Positions 1-10,300 of a DNA stretch of 64,000 nucleotides are shown here, piece after piece. This DNA is from Coniferiporia sulphurascens (lineage: Eukaryota > Basidiomycota > Agaricomycetes > Hymenochaetales > Hymenochaetaceae): NCBI GenBank assembly GCA_002794785.1, contig NBBA01000010.1, positions 1,178,001-1,242,000 of the forward strand, in the 5' to 3' direction. The notes beneath the pieces are model-generated. The model was given only the letters and a program-made list of their open reading frames with translations. It was not told the DNA's origin and ran no database searches. Position 1 is the first letter of the stretch, and every line of letters begins with the position of its first letter. A program made the position numbers and the translations under genes.

Positions 1-495
1 AAGGAGGCTAACGTCCGGCAGGATCGCAGGGAAGCTGGCGGCCGTGCCAAGTCGCCGGCTCTCAATGTGCCCGGAAAGAACTGCATGTCTATCAGGAGGC
101 GAGGAAGCAGGGGGGTGGAACCGAATTCATGGAGTGTCAACTGACTTCAAGAAAGAGAACATCAAATGACCATGAGCGGGAGGACAGGGCGTTGGCGACG
201 ACCGTTAACTTACTGATGGCTTCTGTAAAGCCTGTCAGTTCAGATATGAGATCATGACCGAAAATAACCTTAAGATCGCATGGTGCTTGGGATAATGAGC
301 CGTACGGCACCACCAGATTCTCGGATTTGGAAGAAAGAAGTTTGCGCAGTAAGCTCGTATAATTACAACAAGTACACAAAGAGAAAAGTTAAAATACGAG
401 AGCAGGCATTTTCGGAATGGTCCGTTTAGAAGTCGTGAGAGACGTCCCCTGTATATCAAGAAGCATTCAATACCTGGAAGTACCTGCGGAACAAT
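1..495. other. Left edge, no gene recognised
   Basis: This stretch lies beyond the 3' end of the primase gene and presumably holds its 3' UTR. Short open frames exist on both strands (for example minus strand 137-379, which lacks an ATG), but none resembles a protein family I know and none has a convincing start. A terminal exon of a neighbouring gene outside the window cannot be excluded. Confidence 0.5.
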
Positions 496-2050
496 TTAAA
501 GTATACCTTGTTCCCGCTTCCGTATCCTTACTTCTTCCATCACGCCCCGGACATGTGAGTCAAGCATGTCGACATAAGGCTTCAGCGACGTGCGCTCCCA
601 GTCTGTTTTAAAAGGCGAACCGTAGGTAAGCAAATTTAGTCTGACACCCCAGAGTTTTTGTCAATAGAAACCTAGCTGACCGAGGTGGTGTGGCCCGCCA
701 TCACCGGCTGCTTCCGACTCCACACCCACCATGTCATCTTGGCTGAGTTCGTCCAGCTCCCGCAGGAGCTTGCCAACCGTAGGCACCTTCTCTGGATCGA
801 ACTCATCCACTCTTCCAGGGTCGACAGGCACACAGACACGGCCTGTCGCAGGATGCACGCAGAATGGCGCCTTTAGCAAGTGATTCCGGTGCTTCGTGAC
901 CTCCGAGTCGATCCGCGGATAAGTGTACTGGAGCACGATGTCCTCGACAGCGCGATACAATGGCTGCAGAACAAGCGGGACAATAGCGGACGTCAGTCGT
1001 CCATTCGGTACGGGAATATTATTCTCACTATATTGGTCTCTTTACTGTCCGGATTTTCCTTTATCCTCTGGGTAAGCTCGCGCCGAACATCAGCCCATTT
1101 GTCCTCGGAGCTCTTTGGCACTTCCGACCACTTCTTCCGTAGCCTCTTAGAAACACCATCGTCGTCTAGAAGCTCTAGAAGTACATTCATCTGTTCGTCG
1201 TTCGCGAAGCAGTCCTGATCCTTGAGTATAAGGTAAGGAAACTCATTTCTAGCGATCTGGACAGCTGCCCTACGGAATCACTCGCGGTTTGAGACCTAGC
1301 CCATAAGAAGGTAGATTCAAGAGAACTTACTGCAGGGATGGATGCAGCAGTCGGCTATTGGCCCTAACGTTAACCTTCTTCGCCATATCTTGGCCTCCCT
1401 TGATGACTTCGATCCAACCCATGATAGACTTTCTCTGCTCGTCCGTCAGCTCCATTGCCTCGAGATCTGAAACCCAGCAGTGAATTCCTCGCCGCCCAGA
1501 GTAGACCCAAAGGAGGTGCTGAAAACCGAACTGTTCCCGCAATGCACTGTCAAGAATTTTTACAGCGACGCTGATGAAGCCCCAGCAGCGCTTGCAGATG
1601 CCCTTCCCTGAACAGCACGTCCGGATCTCGTCATAATCCGTCATGTCTATGTCGAAAACAAGCTCGCGCTGGAGAGGCTGGAGTGCGCCGGCTCGAAGTG
1701 TTTTCTTGTCTCGTGGCTGGTGCGAAGTCGCTTCGTGTCAGCAAACGGAGAACTTGAAGCAAATTAGAAACGGATGTAGGACTGCGCACCCGTGCATTGT
1801 AGATAGCGCCGATTTCGAATCGGCTCGGATTTAGCCTGACTACCTGACGCTTGAGCTCCTCCGCAGACGCAAATGAGTTGTACCGGATGTACACGTCGCC
1901 CTGGAGGGTGAATGCGAACTCGCGGTGGGTGAAGAGGCGCGTTGGCGCGTGCTGGTGGTTCAGCCAGTTGAAGATAGATTTGAAGGGGTAGAGACGCTTG
2001 TAGAAGGCCATCATGACCTCTGGCGCAGATGCATCGTCTTCTACTTGCAT
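496..2050 (-). CDS. PRI1: DNA primase small (catalytic) subunit, PRI1/PriS
   Basis: Catalytic subunit of the polymerase alpha-primase complex; it makes RNA primers for nuclear DNA replication. Five exons are inferred: 2050-1790, 1704-1331, 1269-1029, 963-681 and 602-496. All introns are GT-AG with matching phase, giving 1,266 nt and 421 aa, close to human (about 420) and yeast (about 409). The ATG at 2050 opens MQVEDDAS, followed by the family block around FYKRLYPF and FTHREFAFTL. The catalytic acidic motif DIDMTDYD places Asp at about 105 and 107; a third conserved Asp lies in YPRID (about 311). Cysteines at about 117, 118, 124 and 127 (CC-x5-C-x2-C) match the primase zinc site. The last exon carries WERTSLKPYV, a typical C-terminal block, and ends at the stop 496-498. 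The gene is divergent from PIG-P and its promoter has two MCB-type boxes. I see no damage. Family identity is certain; exact splice sites are inferred. Confidence 0.96.
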
Positions 2051-2285
2051 TGTGATGTTGCTTTCGGTGGATGCAGCGGCGCGTGCCAGTAGTGAGCACT
2101 ATGAGATCTCGAAAATTGGACGAGTACGCGTCAGTCACAGACGCGTCGCGTGCAAAAAGTCACACATGTCACGAGAGTCACGCAATACAGCCTGCTCAGA
2201 GCGAGTCCAAAGTCCGGGTTTCGTCACTTCTCTCGGGACGGCATCTATCAATGCGAAAATCGACTTTTAATTCTACAAACGAGAT
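2051..2285. promoter_or_regulatory. Bidirectional PRI1/PIGP promoter with two ACGCGT boxes
   Basis: The 235 bp between the two divergent start codons contain two perfect ACGCGT hexamers at 2126-2131 and 2141-2146, 15 bp apart and 76-96 bp before the primase ATG. ACGCGT is the MluI cell-cycle box bound by the MBF (Mbp1-Swi6) complex in ascomycete yeasts, where primase and polymerase genes are classic targets. The sites are seen directly; their use in this fungus is inferred. Confidence 0.6.
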
Positions 2286-2898
2286 ATGGATCAGTCTGAT
2301 GAACCAACATCGCCTCGTTCGCCTCTTGCCCCGTATCCCCCTAATGCCGCGCAATTGAAGAGCCGGGCGCCAGAGTTTTACGGCTTCGTTGCCTGGACAT
2401 CGATCTACGCGCTGTTCGTGCTGTACGTGCTCTGGGCTGTGTTTCCCGACGAGTGGATAGTGTGGCTGGGAATAGAGTGGTATCCGAGCCGGTGAGTGCG
2501 TTCCCCCGGCTGTTAATTCTGCCTGAGAGTTCACGAACACGATGCAGGGAATGGGCCGTTCTCCTCCCGGCCTACTCGGTTATGCTCATACTTCTCACAT
2601 ACTTCACGTACTGGGCACTCGCGCTCTACAACACACCGCCGCTCGACGGCGTGTGCACTATCACCGGTGCGACCCTTTCGCTTCTCGTACAAGCCGCTGC
2701 TCGTCCGCTCTCCCTGCGCAACGCTGACATACAGCCGCCCCTCCAGACACCCACGCTCATATCCCCGACCCCGCTGCAACCCCCAACCCTTTCCTCGCCG
2801 CCGCATCCCCAACTGTAAGCCCACACGCCTACGATCTGCCCATCGGCTTTGTCAATCGCGTCCTCTACGACCGCCGCGGGGCGCAGCCTCTCCGGTAA
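2286..2898 (+). CDS. PIGP: GPI-GlcNAc transferase subunit P (PIG-P/Gpi19)
   Basis: Small ER-membrane subunit of the complex that moves GlcNAc from UDP-GlcNAc to phosphatidylinositol, the first step of GPI-anchor synthesis. Exons are 2286-2491, 2548-2666 and 2735-2898 (489 nt, 162 aa), with phase-matched GT-AG introns of 56 and 68 bp. The protein shows the PIG-P signature: APEFYGFVAW begins transmembrane helix 1 (about residues 32-53), WYPSREWA follows, then helix 2 (about 71-91) ends in YWALALYNTP. The C-terminal block HAYDLPIGFVNRVLY is also typical and confirms exon 3, which a simple open-frame reading misses because the exon 2 frame runs on into intron 2. The start MDQSDEP is the first ATG. 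It is divergent from the primase gene and convergent with the C2H2 gene. Confidence 0.95.
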
Positions 2899-4568
2899 CC
2901 CCGTGACGCCGATACCGGCCTGCGCTGGCAACACCTCTGGCGTGCACATGTTCGAGTCAGCACGGGCTTCGCTTCCGGATCTGGAGCGTGCTTGCTCGTG
3001 AGATTGGCGGGAAGCATCACGCCGTGCCCTCATTTTCCGGGGCCGTCTCACAGGATAGAGCGCTCGGCATTCTGGACATCATGACGCACAGATGGGGAAG
3101 AGTTTAGGGGGGCTGGACGCAGAGTGTTTCAATGCGCCCTTTCCCCGTTCCGCCGGTGTTCTCAAGACGGTGTAGGTAGAGCGCCTCTCGATAGGCACAA
3201 TCTGTCCACAATCGAATGACTTCGGGGGGTCTCGAGCGCGTGTGGACCTGCGTCGTCATCAGTTTGATCTTCCTGTTCTTCTCGCTTCTCCCAGAGAAGG
3301 CAAAGGGAGAACTTTAGCGAAGGAGGCCGGGACTCGCAGTCTGCAACGCAATACAATGCAATGTAGCGCAACGCGCGAATGAGTAAGGGCTCATGTACTG
3401 ACGGCCGTGTGCGGCACGGAGATGCATCCTAAGGTTATAGGCCCCGGAATCGGAGTCACGCTTCCCAGTTCCACCAGTCTTACCGTCCCAGCGCTTTGAC
3501 CCACGCTTCCTTGCCAGCGCCCATTCCGCCTACCTGGTGGGCTGCAGATGCCTCTCCCGAGGGAGGCCAACACGCGCCCTTCTTTTTTTAAATCACGGGG
3601 GTGCTTACCCCAGTTTCAGGTTATTCCATTAGTCCATGTCGGCTCGCGCTCGATGCTCACACGCGACATACTCTTGGGTTGTTCACTGGGCGACCGAAAG
3701 CACACCCGATAAAAAAATATCATTGTTTCTCGGCAAGGCTCGCTATGCGTGAGAAGGGAAGCCGAAGCCCAAGACGGGGGGGAGGGGCTGAGGAAGCGGA
3801 AACAGAAACAGATACGGAAGCAGATACGACAGAGGGTACGAGGGCAAGGGAGAGAGAAAAAAAGAAGGCAGAGAAGAGAACAAGGGAGTTGCTGTTGGCG
3901 GGAAAAAGGTTGTATGTGTATGTATGCAAATACAGACAGGACCTGTAGCGTAGCGTAAGCACAAAAAAAATAGGAGGTCCGAAGTCCGGGGCGAGGCGTG
4001 TTCAAGTTGAATTAAAAAAGAAGAGTATGCCAAGAAGAAGGAAGGGGAAGAAGTCGGGAATGGTCGGTGGGAGGTCTCTTCCCGCTGGGCGACAAACGTC
4101 CAGTTCAGCCCTACATCCTACCCCGTTCCCCCTACGCCAAAATATAGTTCGTGGCGAGCAGTATCGATACAGGAGTGACGATGAGGCAGTATGGCCAGTG
4201 AGGGGTTAGGAGAATCGGATCGTGTAGAGCGTAGAGCATACGTGGCGCATAAAACATAAAGCATAAAACGGGGCCCTTCCTCCTGTCGGTAAGGTCAACT
4301 TATGCGAGGAGAAGGGACGGGGCGCGGAAATAGAAAGGAGGTACAGTAACGAGGGTACCGGAGAGTAAAACAGGGGAAACGTGAAACACCAGGGAAATGT
4401 ATTTTTTTCGAGTGACACCTGATAGCCCGAGGATCGTAAACGATGCAGAAAGCAAGGGTCAAAGCACAGCAGAGTAGAGCGGCTGGCTGAGAGAAGGGAC
4501 AAAGAAAGAAAGAAAAATTAGAAAATTAAAAAGAAAAAACAAGGGGGTCGTGAGGGCATCACATCGCG
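2899..4568. other. Convergent intergenic region with purine-rich tract
   Basis: This is the space between the 3' ends of PIGP and the C2H2 gene, so it should hold both 3' UTRs. No gene is supported. From about 3740 to 4070 the plus strand is strongly purine-rich (runs of GA, GGAAA and AAAGAAG), and a similar but weaker bias continues to about 4540. The open frames seen here on both strands are by-products of this composition. Confidence 0.55.
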
Positions 4569-7338
4569 CTAAACGTCCTTGGAGGAGAACCGATTGGAGT
4601 AGTAACTGTATGCGAGCTGAACAGAATCAGCTCAAAGCGACGACGAGTCCGGGGCCCGGAAGGCAGCGCCACTACCCGCCGTCGACGAACAACTTGAAAT
4701 CAGTCACTGGTTCACTCAGATAAAAGAGATCGATACGAGGAAAACGAGTCTCACCTGGTTCGGATGGTACGGGTACGTACCCGCCTCCGCGTACGAGTTA
4801 CGCTCGTCGAAGCGCTCGTTAATGTCTGATACCGTCTCGGACGGCACTGCAGGCGGCAGCGGCGCCGGTGCAATTTTCAGGCCGGTTGAGCGTTGCGAGA
4901 ACATTGGCACGCCTGTGCCTGGGGTGGGGATAGTAACGGCGCGCATGCGCGTAGCCCGCTCGGTTGTGGCGGCGTGGAACTCGGACATATTGTCTGCGTC
5001 GACGTCGGCCATGTCCGACGCGGGGGAGAGCGAGCGGAGGCGGGGCGCGTTCGTACGCGCGGCGAGACTGGGTGGGACCCAGCGCAGGCGGGGCGCGCGC
5101 TGAGGGTGCCCGGCGCCTGCACCTGCACCTGTGCCGTCCGCACCCGTGCCGCACGAGGGGTCATGCACATCAATGACAACAGGGGTCTCAAAACCAACAT
5201 GGAAGGGCTCGTCCTGTGTGCGGCCGGACGCGCCCTTGCTGAGCGTAGAGGGGGGGATGGTAATCCCGTGAGTGCGCAGATGACGTCGGGCGTTCGAGCG
5301 CACGGCGAACGTTTTGGGGCAGAGCTCGAGTGGGCACTTGAAGGCTGTAGGCGGTTGAGGAGCGGATTAATATTGCGGGAGAATTCATTTAAAGAAGTGG
5401 GTCCGAGTGATAAAAATAAAAAAAGATTGATAAATTAATATAAATAAAGAAAATGATAGGGGATGAATAAATAAAGATAAAAAGACAAAAGCTGGGCGAA
5501 TGCGATCAAGAAAGAAGGGGGAAACTTACGACGGGCTCCGGAGTGCGAATTCATGTGTGTTGCGAGGCCGCTGGGCCGGGGGAATAGCTTTTGGCAAATG
5601 CGACATTGGTGCATCTTGATTTTCTTGGGCGGCTCGCCGGGCGTGCTTGATTCGACAAGGACCTTCACCGTCTGGCCGCCGTCGTTCTCGTCCGGCCCTG
5701 AGCTCTTCGTGCGCTTGCCCTTGTCTTTTTCAGGGGACCCAGGGGTGCCGAAGAAGTCGGGCGCCGTGATGGAAATAGACGCCTTCCCCTTGCCCTGCGC
5801 GTGCGGTACGGCCTCGGAATGCGGATGGGCGTGCACTTGCGTGTGTGTGTGTACGTGCGCGTGCGGATGCGGATGTCCATGCACCGGGATGCCGATCGCT
5901 CCCGAGCCAGGATCTGCGAGGCCTGCGAGACTCTCCGCAGGCCAGTTCGCTGCGTCCCCGCCGTAGAGCGCAAAGTTTGAGCGCATGAGGTCCGAGGGCG
6001 TCCCGGAGGGCCCCTGCGGAAACTGCAGCTCGGGCGTCGGCGACGCGGTGGGTACGTTCAACTGCATATGCCGGAAATCGTACGGCTCCTCGTCGTCTAA
6101 CGGCTCGTCAGGGTCCTCGCCGTAATCATCGCTATCCGCGCTGTAGTCGGCCTCGGAGACGCCTGCAACGCCGGAAAGGGCCACCGGGGCGAAAGGGTAG
6201 GGATGTCGCATCGCGAAGTCAACGGGCGACGGCGCGTGCGATGCCTGGTTCGCCAGACGGGGCATCGGCGCGTGCAGGAAGTCAGTTCCTCCCAGCATGC
6301 TCTGGAGGTCTTGGTTATGGTCCTGGGCGTGACCGGATGGGAGCCAAAGGTGCTGTGAGTGTGGTTGCGAGGCCATCGCGCGGTGGGGATGGGGATGCGC
6401 GTACGCCGGCTGTTGAGCTGCAGAAATTAATAAATAAATAGAATTGCGGGCGGCTTCAAGGATGGAAAAGGGGCAGTCGCCTCACCTAACGCCGTCGCTG
6501 CGTGTTGCTGGCGAAGGCCTGCACGGGGCCGCTGATCACCCGCACCTGCATCAGACGCCAAAGACACGCGCCCGCCGGCAGACACGTCGCCGGGGCTAAA
6601 TACGGCGGGCCGGATCCGCGCGGACGCCGTGGACGGCGGCGGCGGTGGCGGGTTGTGCGACGACGCGGCGCCGCTGTCATCGGACCCAGCGACGGTCGGG
6701 ACGGCAACGGAGGACACGGCGGGAGCCGGCTGCGCGGGGATCGGCGCACGTGGCATTGACAGCCCCGCGTACGCATACGGCCACCGCTGCTGGTGCTGGT
6801 GCTGGTGTTGCTGGTGCTGTTGCTGTTGTTGGTTCTGCTGGTTCTGCAGGTGTTGGTGCTGGTTCTGGTGCTGCCCGGACGCCTGCTGCGTCGTCTGTGC
6901 ATCTGTCGGAAAAACCGGGGAGCGGCTCGTTGCGCCTCGTGCGAGATCGGCAGCGCCGCGCTGGAATGACTCGGGAAAGCCCGCACCATTCGGCTGCTGC
7001 AGCGCGCCTGCAAGCGCGTACGCACGCGTATTGGCTTCCACGGGCGAATGGAAGCTCACAAATGAGTCAGGCGAGGCCGGCGAGTACATCGAAACCGGCG
7101 ATTGCACGTTCATGGGGAACGTCCAGCCGCTCGTGAGGAGAGGGGACAAGGCGGGCAAGGCGGGGACAGTGGACTGGTCGTGACGGGGTTCGTGTGAGGA
7201 CATGACGATGTCATCGGTCCGCTGGGCGACTCGGAGCTCCGAAGGGGCATATATAGAAAGGGAAGGCGAGGCCGAGGGCGGGGTCGGGGTCGCGACGTGG
7301 GCCTGGCCGTAGAAGGTCTGGAAGCGGACGTTGCTCAT
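4569..7338 (-). CDS. C2H2 zinc-finger transcription factor (two fingers, Q/H-rich)
   Basis: Probable sequence-specific nuclear regulator. Exons are 7338-6486, 6417-5530, 5344-4755 and 4616-4569, all phase-matched, totalling 2,379 nt and 792 aa. The ATG at 7338 (MSNVRFQTF) is chosen because the longer open frame upstream has no ATG. Finger 1 (about residues 556-576) is C-x2-C-x12-H-x3-H in CRICQKLF; finger 2 (about 584-606) is C-x4-C-x12-H-x3-H in CPLELCPKTF. They are joined by a short SGARPFK linker that intron 2 interrupts. The basic stretch PPKKIK before finger 1 could be a nuclear signal. The long N-terminal part is low complexity: a Gln/His run (about 156-186), an acidic stretch (about 373-398) and a His-rich tract (about 460-484). 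The tiny last exon encodes SNRFSSKDV at its end. The paired fingers resemble those of agaricomycete regulators, including one linked to fruiting-body development in Schizophyllum commune; orthology to that gene is only a guess. Confidence 0.9.
5818..5892 (-). repeat. Histidine-rich dipeptide tract in the C2H2 protein
   Basis: Exon 2 of the C2H2 gene contains alternating His codons (HPHPHAHVHTHTQVHAHPH on the minus strand), seen on the plus strand as a GTGTGT/GCGTGC-like stretch. It encodes about 25 residues of which nearly half are His. His-rich runs can bind metal or guide nuclear speckle targeting; no role is shown here. Confidence 0.85.
6781..6870 (-). repeat. CAG/CAC-type trinucleotide tract encoding poly-Gln/His
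   Basis: Within exon 1 of the C2H2 gene, read on the minus strand, there is an imperfect run of CAG, CAA, CAC and CAT codons giving mixed Gln, His and Asn. Such tracts vary in length between strains and are common in activation regions of fungal transcription factors. The interruptions should make it fairly stable. Confidence 0.85.
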
Positions 7339-10300
7339 GATGACGGTGGATAGGACGTCAGACGGGTAGGACAAGTACCAGAGCAGGCTGGGCCGGTGAG
7401 CAGGACTAGGACTACTTGGCAGGGAGAGCAGGCGCAGGAGCAGGCGCGGGCGGGATGCAGGACAGGACGGTACAGATTTGGCGGAATGCTTATAAGGGCG
7501 ATCAGATATAGAACTTGGGGGAGAGTAACATAAAGCATGAGCCGAAAAAAATCTGGGAAAACCGGCGGAAAAGAAAGAGGGAGGAGATCAAGAAGGTACT
7601 GTGTTGGTGTTAAAAATGTACGGCACGGGTAGAGAAAGCGGGTCGGGCAGGTGAAGGGGTGGAAGCTGAGAGAGCCAGAGGTGGGGGACGTAGGGGATAT
7701 TCAGCTCCCGCGTTGATTTCGATCAACCTGAGGTCGAATAAGGCTCGAAGAGAGGACGAGTGTCTGTGTCTATTGAACGGGAACAAATAGAGCAGATTTG
7801 GGCGAAGAAGGGCCAGTGTATTAGGGTGCTCTGAAGGGGAAAGACCAGGGGGACAGATGGGGATGCGGGTGCGGGGAGGGCGGATGGACACGGCTGCGTG
7901 TGTGGGTACGGAGGCGGGGAAGACAGACGAGAGTGCAGGCATGGATATGGGGTGATCAGGCATGCGCCAAACGGAAGGCGGCTGTCTGCGTTCTGCCGTT
8001 CTGCTACTTAAGTTGTGCATGTTCAGAGAAATGGGCCACCGAGATGACAAATACAATCTTATGGTGGATCCTCTCGAGAACGCGTCCAAATCCGTCCTGC
8101 GGCTTTTAGGTAATAGCCTGTCACGCCCATGTCACGCCGGCGCTCGTCCCAGCTACGCGGCGCCGCCCTGGCTGCCGCTGCCGCTGCCGGTCGTGCCGCC
8201 TCTCTCCCAGCAACCCCCATCTCCGTCAGCTCGTTCTCGCATTCCCCTTCGAAAAACGGCCGGACAAAGCTGCTGCCACCTGCGAACCCAAGTCTATCCA
8301 ACCTCTCCGCGCGTCATGTGAGCGACATTCCAAATCCAATCAAGCTTTCTCCGCATCCACGCCTCCCTACATCTCGTCAGCGAATTCATAGGCTCAGTCT
8401 ACGCCCTCTATTCTTGATCTTTACTGCATGTGCGGAACCCTACCCAGATCTGCTGGCATCGTCCACCTTGTTTCGCCTCAAACTCGTGTTCATTGGCAAC
8501 GCAACTGATCGGACCTTCAACTTATTTCCTTTATTGCAAGCGGCACAAATCGCCTCAGTTCTGTCCCACGCTCCTCTATTTATCTGATCGCTCAAGACCC
8601 GGATGTCGTTAATATTACCAATTCCAGCCTCTTCCTCAAGTCTCGGGTCACATCCCCCGTCACAGCCTGTAACCTCCGTTCCGGCTCTGCGCTTTGCATC
8701 TGCATTCAAAACACCTGGGAACAAGGAATATTCGAATCCGTCGCTTCGACAATAAGGACTGACTTTTTGCCTTTGTCGCAACATGTTGCTATCGTCTTGT
8801 ACGTACAGTATACCCACCCTGTCTTCTCTTTCGGCCGCTTCATCGTGTCTGCTGTGAGCCACCGTCTGCTAGTCCGATGGCCCAAGCGCAGTACGTGATT
8901 TGAAAGAATAAGACCCTTTATACCATGGGAAACTCTGGCCTCGCGTTCAAACTATACTGGTTCAGAAGAGGTGTCCCATCCTGACCTTGGCGTCTTAATT
9001 CCGCATGCCCTTCTGTGGGTCCCATCTCTTCTCTCTGGGCGTCCCAGGCCTGGTGGACGCAGTTTGATGCAGCCCTGTAATGCACAGCCTCCGTTACAAC
9101 TCAAGACGGCTCCTCGCGCTCGTCTCGGGCTTTCCGGGTGCGTGCGTGCAAATGTCTCCTATTCGATTCTATATCTATTCTAAGCACCGCTTTTCTCTCT
9201 CTTTTTGCTATCGACATCGATATCAATGTACAGGAACAGCTCAAAAAGGTATGTCGAAGTTGCGGCTACGTGCGCTGGGCCCTTAATTCAATGTACCGGA
9301 CGGACCGTGCGTGCGCCGTTGCTATTTTGTCTGAGCGATGTGTTCTCTCGATAGCCCTCTCCGTGTTACCCTTCCCCGCGGTAGCATTGGTCTTAATAAG
9401 CTAGAGGAAACCCGGTGCTTCCTTTGACTCGAGTTTTCGGGCCGCATATGGTGAGATGAAGTGTTCGAACTTGATGGCGCACCTTTGCTTTGGGTGCAAT
9501 AACAAGAGTTTTTCGCCAATAACAATATGGGGCGCAAATGGTCCCTTTGGATTTACTGATGCACGAGCGCTCGACCCATCTCGACCGCCTGTAGCAAAGT
9601 CAGCATTCTTTTCGAAACTGGTATTGCTATCCGGGAGTTCTTCTCGCCTTAGATCTAGCCCCCTGTCCGAGGCTTGCTCGCGATTGGGAGAGCCTTGCAT
9701 TTACATACCCGCTCCTTTCCCCTCGTCCGGGAGAAGAGGGGTCCTGTCCCTGTCAGTCGTGTGATTGCGAGGGCTTCCTTTTTAATTTTATCATCTTCTC
9801 CCCGAGATATCTGCTAATTTTGCATTACGATGACTTCGGCAACTACTTCTGCGGTGCTGACCCTCTCAGGCAGGATCCTTACTTCCTCCTTGTACTTCTA
9901 GAAAGAAGGTAGTTACGATTCTGACTGCTTTCTCGCGCATAACTTCCCGGCCGAAAACCCGGGCGGGGGTCGGTGTAGGAGTGGAATGGGTGGATGAGCG
10001 GGTGGCGACGAGAACCGCGCTCGGCGTTAAGGTCTTCTCCGAGATTTCCCGCACTACCCTTGACTCGGACATCCAAGTACCTGTACGTGGCCTCCCTGCT
10101 TCGTTTCTTCTGTCTCCCTCCGTGACGTGTCTTCCTTCCTCTACCCACTCCTGCCTGCCCTTGGTGATCGTCCTCACCCGGCTCTCTGTTTCGAATCTTG
10201 CACAAGAAAGGTCCGTTGCCCAGCCACAAAGCCCCGAGCAGACGGCGTGATTGTACTTGAGTGTCTGGCTACTGATCTTACGGCTTCTGGACTTCTGTTT

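Noticed and set aside
3601..4033. Several overlapping open frames on both strands
   Set aside because: They follow from the purine-rich composition and encode only Arg/Lys/Glu-rich or Ser/Phe/Pro-rich low-complexity peptides.
8129..8587. 152-codon plus-strand open frame
   Set aside because: Low-complexity Pro/Ser/Leu content, no domain, and no splice-linked neighbours; it probably lies in the upstream region of the C2H2 gene.
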